Positions 1 to 8,388 of a stretch of 64,000 nt of DNA are shown here, piece after piece; position 1 is the stretch's first letter, and each line of letters opens with the position of its first letter. The notes under the pieces are model-generated. The model worked only from the letters and a program-made list of their open reading frames with translations, was not told where the DNA came from and made no database searches. The translations under genes were made by a program, and so were the position numbers. The DNA is from Elusimicrobiota bacterium (GTDB taxonomy: Bacteria > Elusimicrobiota > Elusimicrobia > F11), in contig JAJVIP010000030.1 of assembly GCA_022072025.1 (NCBI GenBank), forward strand, positions 1 through 64,000. Reading direction: 5' to 3'.

Positions 1-121
1 GCCGGGTGCCACTTTATGTGCTCAGTAAAAGAATTATGTGAACAGTCCTCGTTCATGGCTGTTCGTTTCTTCGACTTCTCCGTCGATCTAAAATGCCCTA
101 GGGAAACTCGCCACATAAGCA
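1..121. other. Left window edge with repeated TTATGTG motif, possible IS end
   Basis: This short stretch lies between the window edge and the tail-hub stop codon. TTATGTG occurs directly at 14-20 and 34-40 and inverted at 112-118. Several short repeats near one end is the style of IS21-family termini, so an insertion sequence may begin here. That is inference: no transposase gene is visible, and the expected downstream phage tail and lysis genes lie outside the window. Confidence 0.25.
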
Positions 122-2863
122 TTAGACCTCCACCAGATCGAATTCTGTTTTCATGTCCATGAGAGAGTGGGCGATGCCCACGACGCGGGCGTCGAACGAT
201 CCAGCAATCGGCCTGGGCGATGAGATGTTCAGCGTCACGCGGTCGCCCAGTTCCGTCTCCGGCATGAACCGCGCAGTCAAGGTGGCTCTTCGTTTGGGTA
301 GGTGGTAACGCTCGAAATAACGCTTCGCCATGACCGTGGCCAAATCCGCGTCGGTTTGAAGGACAAGATTTCCGCCACCGACGGAAAGCGATCTTAAACC
401 GAACCGATCAACGCTTGTCGGGGACGGCTCACCTTCCGTTGTTGAATCCACTTCCTTGACGAAGGATCCGAAGGCTCCGCGAATCTTGTTGTAGACCCGG
501 TCCCACCCCGGGGTGGCGTTCGCCACCTTCTCCACGTTGGTGTCGTCCAGAACGAGAACGGGCGTCGCGGGAACGGTCTTGTTTCGAAAAAAGAACGCTC
601 CGTTTCCTTCCAATCCGATTTCATAATCGGCGATCTTGGCGAGTTCTTTGATCACGTCCAGAACCGATTGCGTCCCGAAATTTGCCATCGACACAAGGAC
701 GCTTTTCGTCTGGAAGTTGATCAGGCTCTCTCTCTGTATCGGAGCATTTGCTCCAGCAGCGGAAAAGAGGCTGATGAATATCAGCTTTTCGGTGCGGACG
801 GCGAAATTGGTGAAGGCATATTCATCGGTTTGGATGGAATCACCAGGACCCAGCGCCTGGTAATAACTGAATCCCGAAAGCGACGCGGCGACTGCCGCCG
901 TGAATCGTTGAATTTTCCCGTCATTGTTGACGAACGTGCCCTTCCAAGTGTCCCATGAAACCATACCGGATCCGGCGTCGATCACATTCGACGCGGCCAA
1001 CGCGGGAAGGAAAAGTCGCTTTACGGCGACAAGATCCGGGTCTTCGGTGGCGGTGATCTGGATTTTGAATTTAATGTAACGGGGAAAGGTCAGGTTAGTG
1101 AAGGCGCCGAGGTTTGAACCATTGGTGACGGATTGCTCCGGCGTGTAGGAAATCCCGTCGGCGCTCCACGAAAAAAAGTGAGCAACGGACGAAGGTCCTC
1201 CTTGGATTTCGGAGAAGAAGGGTCCCATCGTGGCGATCAACGAAAAACTGGTCAGCCCAGCCAAATGAACCCCGTAATCGATGACCTTTTCCCAGGTGCC
1301 GACTGGCAGCGCCGCCGTCAAACCGTTGTACCGGAGATAATCCAATTGGAAATTGGTTTGCGTGAAGGCCAGCGCATGGAGATAAACGCCCACCGACGCG
1401 CCCGCCGGCGCGTTTCCCAGCGCTCCCGAAGCCGTTGAGACGCCGTCGATGAACAATTGCCATGTGTTCGTCGACATATTCATCTGCAAACGAATATTTC
1501 GGAAATTCGTGAGATCGGCCGCATAGGGACCGAAGGTGGTTCCACCGGACTGGACTCGAACTTGGTTCGTACTTTGGATGAGGATCTGCGCCCCTTTCGA
1601 ATTGGACAGCGCAAAGGAGCCAATCTCGATTTGGCCGTTGATCTGCGTGACCTTGATCCGTACAGAAACACACCGCGACAGACCGCTCCCATCTTCTTTG
1701 AGGTTTTCTATCCGATAGAAACTTGTCGGAGCGCTGACCGAGAGAATTCCATTGGCCATCGACCGCGTCACACCCGCGCCGTCGTTCAAATCTTCTTGCC
1801 AGGGATCTGTGAGGACACCTTCCACCTTTTCCTTTTCTTCCTCAGGAAGGAACAAACCCTCATATTGGGATGTCCATTTCGGCGTGATCGCGTTGACCAC
1901 TCGGTCGAAATTGATATTGGCGACGGACGCGGCCTGCCATTTGGCTTTGGAATCAAATGCGTCGATGGTAAGCAGGCCGTCATTTTGCGGAGGCGATTCC
2001 TCCGACAACACTTTCGTCTGCCTCAACTCGTAGAGATTGAAATCGCCCTGCAGTGTGTGGAGGATTTCGCGCTCCACTGGAGGATCGAATACGACGGGCT
2101 CGATCACGCCGACCGGCACCTGCGGCACCGTTGCCAGAAGGTCGCTTACCACTTGGTGGATTTCTTGGTCACGCCTCCAGATGACATAATCGGCTCGCAC
2201 TTCTTTCCCGGGCCCGGGCTGAGCGGAGATAAACGTGACTTTGCCGGCTTGGAGCGGGTCGTTCAAATTGGACAAGGAATACCGTAGACCGGGACGAAGC
2301 ACCTCGCCACCAACTCGGATTTCCTTGATAGCGCCGACCGGAAATTGCGAGGTAAAAAACTCCGAGGTGACGCCGTCGCCAACTCCAAGGAGTTCGTTCA
2401 AGACGAAAATACCAGCCGCCTCACCCGATTGTGTGCGAAGCAAAGCGTCGATGCTCTCGACATCGAGCTGAACCGTCGGCGTTAACGAATCTTCGTTCAC
2501 ATCTTCAATGACACCAGTGAAAGCAGGGAACGATTCTTCATCCCCATTCACCGTGAGGCCCAGCGTGATGCGAATGCGCGAGCGGTAAACGAGAAATCCA
2601 GAAAATCGGGACGAAGTCCCATCCCACTGCCGGTCGGAATTGTTCACTTCGATGCGAATGTTCGATGCTTTGAATTCGTTGAGCGCGTCGGTGTCCAATT
2701 TCCATGACAGCCGATCCAGCCGCACTACTTCGGTTGTGATGTCGATAGGCGTTGTTTCCCAATCAAGACCGGTTGCCAATCGTCGGAAAAGTTCAACCTT
2801 ACGAACCGGATAGATCAAGCTCGATTTCTGAATCGCTTTGTAGTCGGCGGACACCGTTTTCAC
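122..2863 (-). CDS. Phage tail hub / tip protein
   Basis: A protein of 913 residues, the last visible gene of the minus-strand tail operon. It starts with GTG overlapping the tape-measure stop (GTGA), so the two are translationally coupled. The position after the tape measure, the size, and an N-terminal part (about 40-150) rich in short beta strands fit a siphovirus tail hub or baseplate protein that closes the tail tube and carries receptor-binding parts. The middle (about 380-510) reads like a LamG/concanavalin-type beta-sandwich, which could bind carbohydrate. The C-terminal 200 residues return to hub-like sequence ending in a typical beta-barrel segment. The exact family was not identified. 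No peptidase or lysozyme motif was seen. Confidence 0.7.
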   Translation of the reverse strand: MKTVSADYKAIQKSSLIYPVRKVELFRRLATGLDWETTPIDITTEVVRLDRLSWKLDTDALNEFKASNIRIEVNNSDRQWDGTSSRFSGFLVYRSRIRITLGLTVNGDEESFPAFTGVIEDVNEDSLTPTVQLDVESIDALLRTQSGEAAGIFVLNELLGVGDGVTSEFFTSQFPVGAIKEIRVGGEVLRPGLRYSLSNLNDPLQAGKVTFISAQPGPGKEVRADYVIWRRDQEIHQVVSDLLATVPQVPVGVIEPVVFDPPVEREILHTLQGDFNLYELRQTKVLSEESPPQNDGLLTIDAFDSKAKWQAASVANINFDRVVNAITPKWTSQYEGLFLPEEEKEKVEGVLTDPWQEDLNDGAGVTRSMANGILSVSAPTSFYRIENLKEDGSGLSRCVSVRIKVTQINGQIEIGSFALSNSKGAQILIQSTNQVRVQSGGTTFGPYAADLTNFRNIRLQMNMSTNTWQLFIDGVSTASGALGNAPAGASVGVYLHALAFTQTNFQLDYLRYNGLTAALPVGTWEKVIDYGVHLAGLTSFSLIATMGPFFSEIQGGPSSVAHFFSWSADGISYTPEQSVTNGSNLGAFTNLTFPRYIKFKIQITATEDPDLVAVKRLFLPALAASNVIDAGSGMVSWDTWKGTFVNNDGKIQRFTAAVAASLSGFSYYQALGPGDSIQTDEYAFTNFAVRTEKLIFISLFSAAGANAPIQRESLINFQTKSVLVSMANFGTQSVLDVIKELAKIADYEIGLEGNGAFFFRNKTVPATPVLVLDDTNVEKVANATPGWDRVYNKIRGAFGSFVKEVDSTTEGEPSPTSVDRFGLRSLSVGGGNLVLQTDADLATVMAKRYFERYHLPKRRATLTARFMPETELGDRVTLNISSPRPIAGSFDARVVGIAHSLMDMKTEFDLVEV

Positions 2864-4779
2864 ACCGCCTCCCGCGCAAACCTGTCTTGTTTGGAGAGAA
2901 TGGATTTCACCAGCTCCGCGCCTTCGGCGGCCCCGGAGCGCGTCGCCTCTGAAATCCTTCTCATCAGAGTTCTTACCTGTTCGTCGCTTGACCCTTGAAC
3001 GTTAATGGTGTTGTTCTGCGTGACGGTGACATTTACGCTGCCGCCGAAATTTCCGAGTCGATCCAATGGGATCACTGCTTCCGGCCCAGCCTCACCCACT
3101 TGAGCGAACGTGGGACGCCGCACAATTCCGCCTTCTGCCAGTTTGATGCCTTTGAAAGCGCCGCCACCGATTGCGCCCACCGCGAAAATTCCGCCAAGAA
3201 CGCCCAGCCCACCGGTGGATCCCCGCAAAATGGCGGCCTCAATCGCGATGCGCGTGAATGTTTCGATGGCGGTGCGAAGAACGGATTTGAAAACGGAATC
3301 GAACACGGCCTGCATGTTCTTGCCTTCCAAGATCACATCCGCCATCGCGTCGCCCACGGAATTGGCGAAAGTGCTGGCGACGGATTTGGCACCCTCTTCA
3401 AGCGCCTTCATGTCCTCGTCCAATGATTCGCGAGCTTCTTTGGATTTGAGTTTTGCGATCTCAACCGCGTTGATCCGCGCTTGAGTGAGCGCTTCCTCCG
3501 TTAAGATTCCTTTGGCTTGGATTTCGTCCAATTGGCGGAGGCGCTGTTCCTTTTCCAGTTCGATGAGTTCCAGTTTGGATTCGAGTTTTTCGCCGTCCAA
3601 CTCCAACCGCTCGGAATCAAGGCGAGTGATGGTGTCGTGCGCGTCCTGCGCGGCTTTCTTTTTTTCTTCAGCTTCTTTCCGGGCTTCCTCGACGGACTTT
3701 TGGGTCGTTCCGGCTTTGATACGTTGTTCGTCTTGAGCGATCAGCTGACGCTCTTTGGAGTAGCGTTTATCGATCTCGGCGGCTTGTTCAGCGGAAGTTT
3801 CTTCAATGGCGGCGAACTCGGCCGCGAAGCGTTTGTGACGCTCCTGCGCCCCATCAAAATTAAGCGTGAACACCTCTTTGATGAACTCGGCGAAATCCTT
3901 GACGTTGAGACGCGCATGAGCCGACCAATTGGCGATCACAACACCCAAGACCTCAAAGAACTGCGTGACTTTGGTGAGCGCGCCGAGTAGAAAATTGAAT
4001 GCGGGCAGAACTCCAGCTCCGACTGTCTCTTTGAAATTGCCCAATTCATTCCGCGAGATCGCCAGTTGTTTGGCGTACCCTTCCTGTGTCTCAGCGGCTC
4101 CCAGAAACCGGCGAGACAACACGTCCACCACTTCTTGCGCCGTGTTGGCGTTGCCGATGAATGCGCCGAACTCATTTTTCAGAGCGCGGAGCCGGGAAGC
4201 GTCGCCTTGCAAAATGGGACTCAAGAGATCGAGGATGGATCCAAAGTCACGACCGGATGCAGATGCCAAACCGAAAACAAGCCGCGTCGCTTGCATCGCT
4301 TGACCAACGTCGCCCGTGACCCGGACGAGCCGGCCCATGGCTTCGAATGTTTGCGTATCGGAAAATTGCGTGAAGGCTTGCTGCTGATTGGCAAAGGCGA
4401 CGATGGCCTCTTTGGATTGGTTGAAGGAACCACCAGTCGCGTCGACAGCAAACGCCAATCGCCGAAGCGCTTCTTCCTCTTCCAACGCCGCTTCGGCGGA
4501 CGATTTGAAAAATGAGGTGAGGCCCGCCACCGACGCGATGCCAAGGAGACTCGCGGCCAATTGGCTCGTCGCATCCTTCACGGACTCGATGGATTGTTTT
4601 GTCTCTTTGCCGCCGCTGGATATTTTCTTGAGGCCGGTGTCGATTCGGTTGGAGGAGTCAAAGATCTCTTTGGCGAAGCGGTCGGAGTTCTTCGCCGCCT
4701 CCACCATCATTTGGGATAGTTTCTGGATTGTGGGCGAGGCTTGATCGACGGCCTCGAACTGGATTTGAAGGCCGGGCAT
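2860..4779 (-). CDS. Tail tape measure protein
   Basis: A protein of 639 residues. The N-terminal half is alpha-helical and A/Q/S-rich. A long charged coiled coil covers about 330-470, followed by a hydrophobic glycine-rich patch (about 530-560). The end carries the segment FAQVGEAGPEAVIPLDRLG, which recurs near the C-terminus of many tape measure proteins. The protein should set tail length inside the tube and be released at DNA injection. It lies directly after the small chaperone-position gene and is coupled to the hub gene by a 4-base overlap. At about 640 residues it predicts a fairly short tail. Confidence 0.9.
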   Translation of the reverse strand: MPGLQIQFEAVDQASPTIQKLSQMMVEAAKNSDRFAKEIFDSSNRIDTGLKKISSGGKETKQSIESVKDATSQLAASLLGIASVAGLTSFFKSSAEAALEEEEALRRLAFAVDATGGSFNQSKEAIVAFANQQQAFTQFSDTQTFEAMGRLVRVTGDVGQAMQATRLVFGLASASGRDFGSILDLLSPILQGDASRLRALKNEFGAFIGNANTAQEVVDVLSRRFLGAAETQEGYAKQLAISRNELGNFKETVGAGVLPAFNFLLGALTKVTQFFEVLGVVIANWSAHARLNVKDFAEFIKEVFTLNFDGAQERHKRFAAEFAAIEETSAEQAAEIDKRYSKERQLIAQDEQRIKAGTTQKSVEEARKEAEEKKKAAQDAHDTITRLDSERLELDGEKLESKLELIELEKEQRLRQLDEIQAKGILTEEALTQARINAVEIAKLKSKEARESLDEDMKALEEGAKSVASTFANSVGDAMADVILEGKNMQAVFDSVFKSVLRTAIETFTRIAIEAAILRGSTGGLGVLGGIFAVGAIGGGAFKGIKLAEGGIVRRPTFAQVGEAGPEAVIPLDRLGNFGGSVNVTVTQNNTINVQGSSDEQVRTLMRRISEATRSGAAEGAELVKSILSKQDRFAREAV

Positions 4780-4783
4780 GGAA

Positions 4784-5161
4784 TTAGCCCTCCTTCGTTA
4801 CGTCCGGCGGCTCAAGTGAAAAATTAACGATCTCGATGAAAAGGCCAGCAGCCAATTCATGATGCGCCAGGACATGATCCACGCATACGGTATTTTCGTC
4901 GTCTTGATGGGCCAACTTTGGGGAGACGACGCCGGAGAGCAAAACCCGCTTCATGCGGGGAAGGGTGGGGTTGGCGATCAAGTCTTTGATGCGTCCGGAC
5001 AGCGCGTCTTTATCCCGCCGAGCCAAAGCCCATAAATCTTCGTTCTCGTCGGCCAATAAGAGAAGCGGAGCGCGGCGAATCCGAAAAATCAGATCGCCAA
5101 CACGAACCGTTTTTTCTTTTTTGAGCCTGTTTTTCAGTTCCTCGACGGTAATCGGTTCCAT
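4784..5161 (-). CDS. Putative tail assembly chaperone
   Basis: About 125 residues, between tail tube and tape measure genes, which is the usual place of the tail assembly chaperone (lambda gpG-like). The start ATG at 5161 (MEPITVEEL) is preferred because an AGGGGC sequence precedes it. The longer ORF begins upstream inside the tail tube gene. The protein is charged and helical. Unlike the common gpG/gpGT arrangement there is no second overlapping frame: the stop is only 4 bases before the tape measure start, so no programmed frameshift product is apparent. The assignment rests mainly on position. Confidence 0.55.
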   Translation of the reverse strand: MEPITVEELKNRLKKEKTVRVGDLIFRIRRAPLLLLADENEDLWALARRDKDALSGRIKDLIANPTLPRMKRVLLSGVVSPKLAHQDDENTVCVDHVLAHHELAAGLFIEIVNFSLEPPDVTKEG

Positions 5162-5171
5162 ACTGCCCCTA

Positions 5172-6134
5172 TTAATAGGAAGGAACCGCATTCGTCAGGA
5201 TGGCCTGGAGGCTGTATCCCGCCGCGGTGTTGTACTGAGCTTCGAAGGTCACCGCCGCCCCCAAAAGGTCATCTAGGTTTCCAAACGGAAACGCGGTGTA
5301 TTTGGCTTCGGAGATCACGAACTCGAGCTGATTTTTAAAGGCGTCCTCGATGATGTCGCCGGTGAGGACAATATTGAGCGCGGCCATACTCGCGTCGAGA
5401 AACTTCTGCCGTTGGGTTTCGGATTCGAAATAAATCTCGAACCCGCCATCGATGATGAACCGCCCGGGCGAAACAATGTCTTTGGCGTCCCGCGATTGGT
5501 TGAGCGTTCGCAACACCGCTGAGGCGTTGTCGATGTTCAGCGTCCAGCTTTTCACGTTCACATCGGATACTCCGTCGATCTTGAAATCGGTCTGGAAAAA
5601 CATGAGAGGCTTCGGCGAACCATAACTCGGTGTGAAAGTCGAAGCCACTTCCTCGGTTTTGAAAAGAAGATCAGCATTGACCAATGCTTTTCCATCAACA
5701 GCACCCGACAACGCCAATTTCTTGATGACCGTGAGCGGATACCGCTTCTTTGAAAGACCGCGATCCACAAAGAAGGTGAAAGATGGCATCTGAATTCCGT
5801 TCAATCGGGAGAATGTGTGCCGGTAGACTGTGGGTGAATTTGGCGCGTCCGGCTGGATGGTGGCGACTGATCCCAAACATCCAAAAAGAAGATCGCCCAT
5901 AGTCGACGCCTCTGCGTCAATAGTGGCGAGCGTTCCTGTGCCTTCTTTGATACCAGGCGCTGACGGGAACCGGTCTTTGAATCCTCGGATCCGATCATCG
6001 GGGATGAGCACGGAGGAATAATTCAGCTCGCTGTCTGCGCCAACGGCGAGATATTTTGCGGGCGCGGCTTCCGCCACGCCCCGACTTGTCTCTTTCTTAA
6101 ATCCAAAACTTTTTCTTTCTGTTGCGAATGGCAT
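5172..6134 (-). CDS. Major tail tube protein
   Basis: About 320 residues, beginning MPFATERKSFGFKKETS. ATG 6134 is preceded by GGGAGG at 7 bases, which beats the longer ORF that extends into the tail terminator gene. The N-terminus FGFKKETSRGVAEAAP..YL resembles tail tube proteins of siphoviruses, and the rest is beta-rich with no hydrophobic segment. It should polymerise into the hexameric rings of the tail tube around the tape measure. Its place between tail terminator and chaperone/tape measure genes supports this. Confidence 0.75.
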   Translation of the reverse strand: MPFATERKSFGFKKETSRGVAEAAPAKYLAVGADSELNYSSVLIPDDRIRGFKDRFPSAPGIKEGTGTLATIDAEASTMGDLLFGCLGSVATIQPDAPNSPTVYRHTFSRLNGIQMPSFTFFVDRGLSKKRYPLTVIKKLALSGAVDGKALVNADLLFKTEEVASTFTPSYGSPKPLMFFQTDFKIDGVSDVNVKSWTLNIDNASAVLRTLNQSRDAKDIVSPGRFIIDGGFEIYFESETQRQKFLDASMAALNIVLTGDIIEDAFKNQLEFVISEAKYTAFPFGNLDDLLGAAVTFEAQYNTAAGYSLQAILTNAVPSY

Positions 6135-6151
6135 AAACGACCTCCCTAAAT

Positions 6152-6640
6152 TTATTTCCGACTGCTTGTCTCGACGGTGAACACCAAAGCCGCCGCCGTC
6201 ATGTCGGCGTTCACCGACGCCACCAAGTTGTCCTCCGGCGGCTCCCACTCAATTGATTTGAGCGTGCTGAACAACACCTGCCCGTTCGGCAACGACAACG
6301 CGCCCAAGTCCACGTTGTCGATCAAAAGCTCGGCGATCTTCTGGGTGCGGATGGTCTTCTCTCGAATGATTTCCTCATTGGGGCCAAACACGCTGACGAA
6401 CACAATTCGGAAGTTGTAGACGATCCGGTATGTCTGTCCGGTCGTGATCCGCTCCAAATTGGTCGACGGCGACGGCTTCACGAACACCGCCGGGACGTTG
6501 TCAGTCAACTGTTCCAGCGTCGGAAAAAACTCGAGCGCGCCGACTGTAATGATCTTTAGATTCAAATCGACCGAAAGACCATTGATGAGATCAACAATCC
6601 GGTCGGCAATCAGCGTTTCATGCAGGCGTGGGGCGGGCAT
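6152..6640 (-). CDS. Tail terminator / tail completion protein
   Basis: A protein of 162 residues, following the HK97 gp10-like gene with a one-base overlap (TGATG). Sequence and length resemble small tail-terminator or minor tail proteins: an N-terminal helix (HETLIADRIVDLING), then alternating strands. These cap the tail tube and join it to the head-completion proteins. The gene order of connector, closure, gp10-like, this gene, tail tube is the standard siphovirus order. Identification is by context plus general fold pattern. Confidence 0.6.
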   Translation of the reverse strand: MPAPRLHETLIADRIVDLINGLSVDLNLKIITVGALEFFPTLEQLTDNVPAVFVKPSPSTNLERITTGQTYRIVYNFRIVFVSVFGPNEEIIREKTIRTQKIAELLIDNVDLGALSLPNGQVLFSTLKSIEWEPPEDNLVASVNADMTAAALVFTVETSSRK

Positions 6641-7113
6641 CAGCCACCCGCCTCGGCAATCGCCTCAAGAATCCGACCCGTGAAGATCAGTTGCGTTCTC
6701 GGACCCGCTTCTTCCAACGCGGGCGCCAAATAGGGTTGCGCTCGGAATCCGCGCTTTCGTATGGATTCGCCCACGCCATAAGCCGCATGCTCATTGCCCA
6801 AACGCCTACGCGCCCACACTTTGAGGGCGTCGATGTTGGGCCGCCATCCCTGCTCGCGGCCAAACTCCATCACTTTGGCGTAGGGAAGAGCAGATCCCAC
6901 AGTTCCGACGATCCGGTCGTTTTCAACCGCGACCGACTGAACGATGGAAGCTCGGAGTAGCCCCCGCCACACCGGCGCGTTCCGTTTCGCCAAACTTTGA
7001 ATAATGATCGCGGTGTCTCTCATCCCTTTCAGGAATGCCAATTTCATTCGATTTGGAATCAGTTCCATGATCTTCAACACTTCCTCGCTTCCTTTGATGG
7101 TGACCCGAATCAT
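6640..7113 (-). CDS. HK97 gp10-like head-tail joining protein
   Basis: A protein of 157 residues. The pattern of an N-terminal helix (KIMELIPNRMKLAFLKGMRDTAIIIQSLAKRNAP), then TG/RASI, then GTVGSALPYAKVMEFG, and the C-terminal RAQPYLAPALEE is the signature of the HK97 gp10 family. These proteins act at the head-tail interface or as minor tail components. It overlaps the downstream gene by one base and the upstream gene by four (ATGA), so it is part of a tightly coupled operon. Confidence 0.85.
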   Translation of the reverse strand: MIRVTIKGSEEVLKIMELIPNRMKLAFLKGMRDTAIIIQSLAKRNAPVWRGLLRASIVQSVAVENDRIVGTVGSALPYAKVMEFGREQGWRPNIDALKVWARRRLGNEHAAYGVGESIRKRGFRAQPYLAPALEEAGPRTQLIFTGRILEAIAEAGG

Positions 7114-7460
7114 GATTTGGTTTCCGAGAGCGCCACTTCCAAGTGATGCCCGAAATAGTTCTTTGTTTCCGTCACGACATACCCTTCGCCCGTCGCCTCA
7201 TTCACCACCTCAAAATTCTCTTTGAGTCCTTCGGGCGGCAAATCCTCAACATTCACGAACAACCTCGCGCCGCGCTTGGGCGTCTGCCCCAATACATTCC
7301 TGTCGAGACCCGTGCCGGCCGGGTTAAACCGCGCTTTCACGTTTGTGGCGACCAACTGATGCTCGAACACCGGCTTTTTTGTTCCGCTGATGAAACTTTG
7401 CACCGGCTTTCGGATTGTGATCCGATCCTTGAGCAGCCGATCCGGCAGCTTCCGGATCAT
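7110..7460 (-). CDS. Head closure / head-tail adaptor protein
   Basis: A protein of 116 residues, located between the connector and gp10-like genes. It is a small beta-barrel-type sequence beginning with MIRKLPDRLLKDRITIRKP and containing a characteristic DRITI strand near the N-terminus. This is typical of SPP1 gp16-type head-closure proteins, which seal the portal after packaging and provide the tail docking surface. Both neighbours overlap it by four bases, implying co-translation. Confidence 0.65.
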   Translation of the reverse strand: MIRKLPDRLLKDRITIRKPVQSFISGTKKPVFEHQLVATNVKARFNPAGTGLDRNVLGQTPKRGARLFVNVEDLPPEGLKENFEVVNEATGEGYVVTETKNYFGHHLEVALSETKS

Positions 7461-8053
7461 GAGGCGAAATCAATTCCGGCCCGGGTGCCCCAGGCTTCCC
7501 AGGCGCGATCCAATTCGTCGTTCAGTTTCTTGAAGCTCCGGTTCTGGGAAAAATCTCCGATGCTCTCCGAATCCACCAGCGCCCCGTTTTTTGCGGAGAG
7601 CGCGGTCTTGGCCACGATCAACGTCGCAATCTTTTCGATCAAGGGCGGAACTTTGTCATAGCCAGACACACCATCGATCACCACATTCTGAAATCCTTCT
7701 TCAAACACGCCGTTCTTGAGCGTGACGCTTCCTGTTCGTTTGTTGACGACGTAGATCGAAGGAGAGAGATCGGCCCCGTCCACTTCCACGCGGTTCACTT
7801 CCAAAAGAGGAAAGCATCGTGTGAACACGCGGATGAGGGAGTTGCCGTCGACTTTGTCCTGAAAATTCACCGGGCGAAAACACATCCCGCATTTGCGGTC
7901 GATCTCTTCCATCGCTTCTTGGATCCACTCGGGTCGAACTTCAAATGGCTGAACCTCGCCATCGGTCACGGCGCTGACCAAATCAGCGTTGGTGTAGGCG
8001 AAAGTGGCGGTCGCCGTGACGGTCGCGGATAAAACGGAAACAAGGGCGGTCAT
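7457..8053 (-). CDS. Head-tail connector protein (gp6/gp15-like)
   Basis: A protein of 198 residues. The region EWIQEAMEEIDRKCGMCF, the following strands and the helix PPLIEKIATLIVAKTAL fit the gp6/SPP1 gp15 connector family that binds below the portal. The C-terminus (SFKKLNDELDRAWEAWG) is helical. It overlaps the upstream coiled-coil gene and the downstream closure gene by four bases each. Assignment is from gene order plus helix pattern. Confidence 0.6.
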   Translation of the reverse strand: MTALVSVLSATVTATATFAYTNADLVSAVTDGEVQPFEVRPEWIQEAMEEIDRKCGMCFRPVNFQDKVDGNSLIRVFTRCFPLLEVNRVEVDGADLSPSIYVVNKRTGSVTLKNGVFEEGFQNVVIDGVSGYDKVPPLIEKIATLIVAKTALSAKNGALVDSESIGDFSQNRSFKKLNDELDRAWEAWGTRAGIDFAS

Positions 8054-8382
8054 TTGGCGTCTGCCTCAATGCGCTCGTCATAGGCTTTGAGTTTTTCTTG
8101 AAATCGATATTCCAACTCGGATATCGCCTCGTCCTTAGCTTTCCGAATGGCTTGCAATCGTTCCTCGGTCAACTCGCAGACGACAGCGAATCGTTCGACG
8201 CTGGTTAGCGCCTCGATTAATTTCAGATGGTTGTTCTTGAGGTTCTGAACGAATCGGTGGCGTTTAACCGCCGCGGTCGTCAGAGGGACATTTGCGGAAT
8301 CCGTAAAGACGGAGACCTTTGGCGTGTGGTTACGGATTGAATGATCCTTGCGGTAGTCGATAACCGCCAGCTCCCGTTCCAC
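8050..8382 (-). CDS. Small coiled-coil phage protein
   Basis: A protein of 110 residues with no family recognised. Residues 60-110 form a strongly charged heptad-like helix (EERLQAIRKAKDEAISELEYRFQEKLKAYDERIE). It sits between a fibronectin-type virion protein and the connector and is coupled to the latter by an ATGA overlap, so it is likely a structural or assembly component. Function unknown. Confidence 0.55.
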   Translation of the reverse strand: MERELAVIDYRKDHSIRNHTPKVSVFTDSANVPLTTAAVKRHRFVQNLKNNHLKLIEALTSVERFAVVCELTEERLQAIRKAKDEAISELEYRFQEKLKAYDERIEADAK

Positions 8383-8388
8383 AAGGGA

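Noticed and set aside
1457-2287. 276-codon plus-strand frame opposite the tail hub gene
   Set aside because: Lies fully antisense to a well supported gene, has no ribosome site or domain, and is R/D/H-rich as in shadow frames.
4784-5161. Programmed frameshift for a gpG/gpGT-type chaperone
   Set aside because: The stop is only four bases before the tape measure start and no second overlapping frame or slippery site is apparent.
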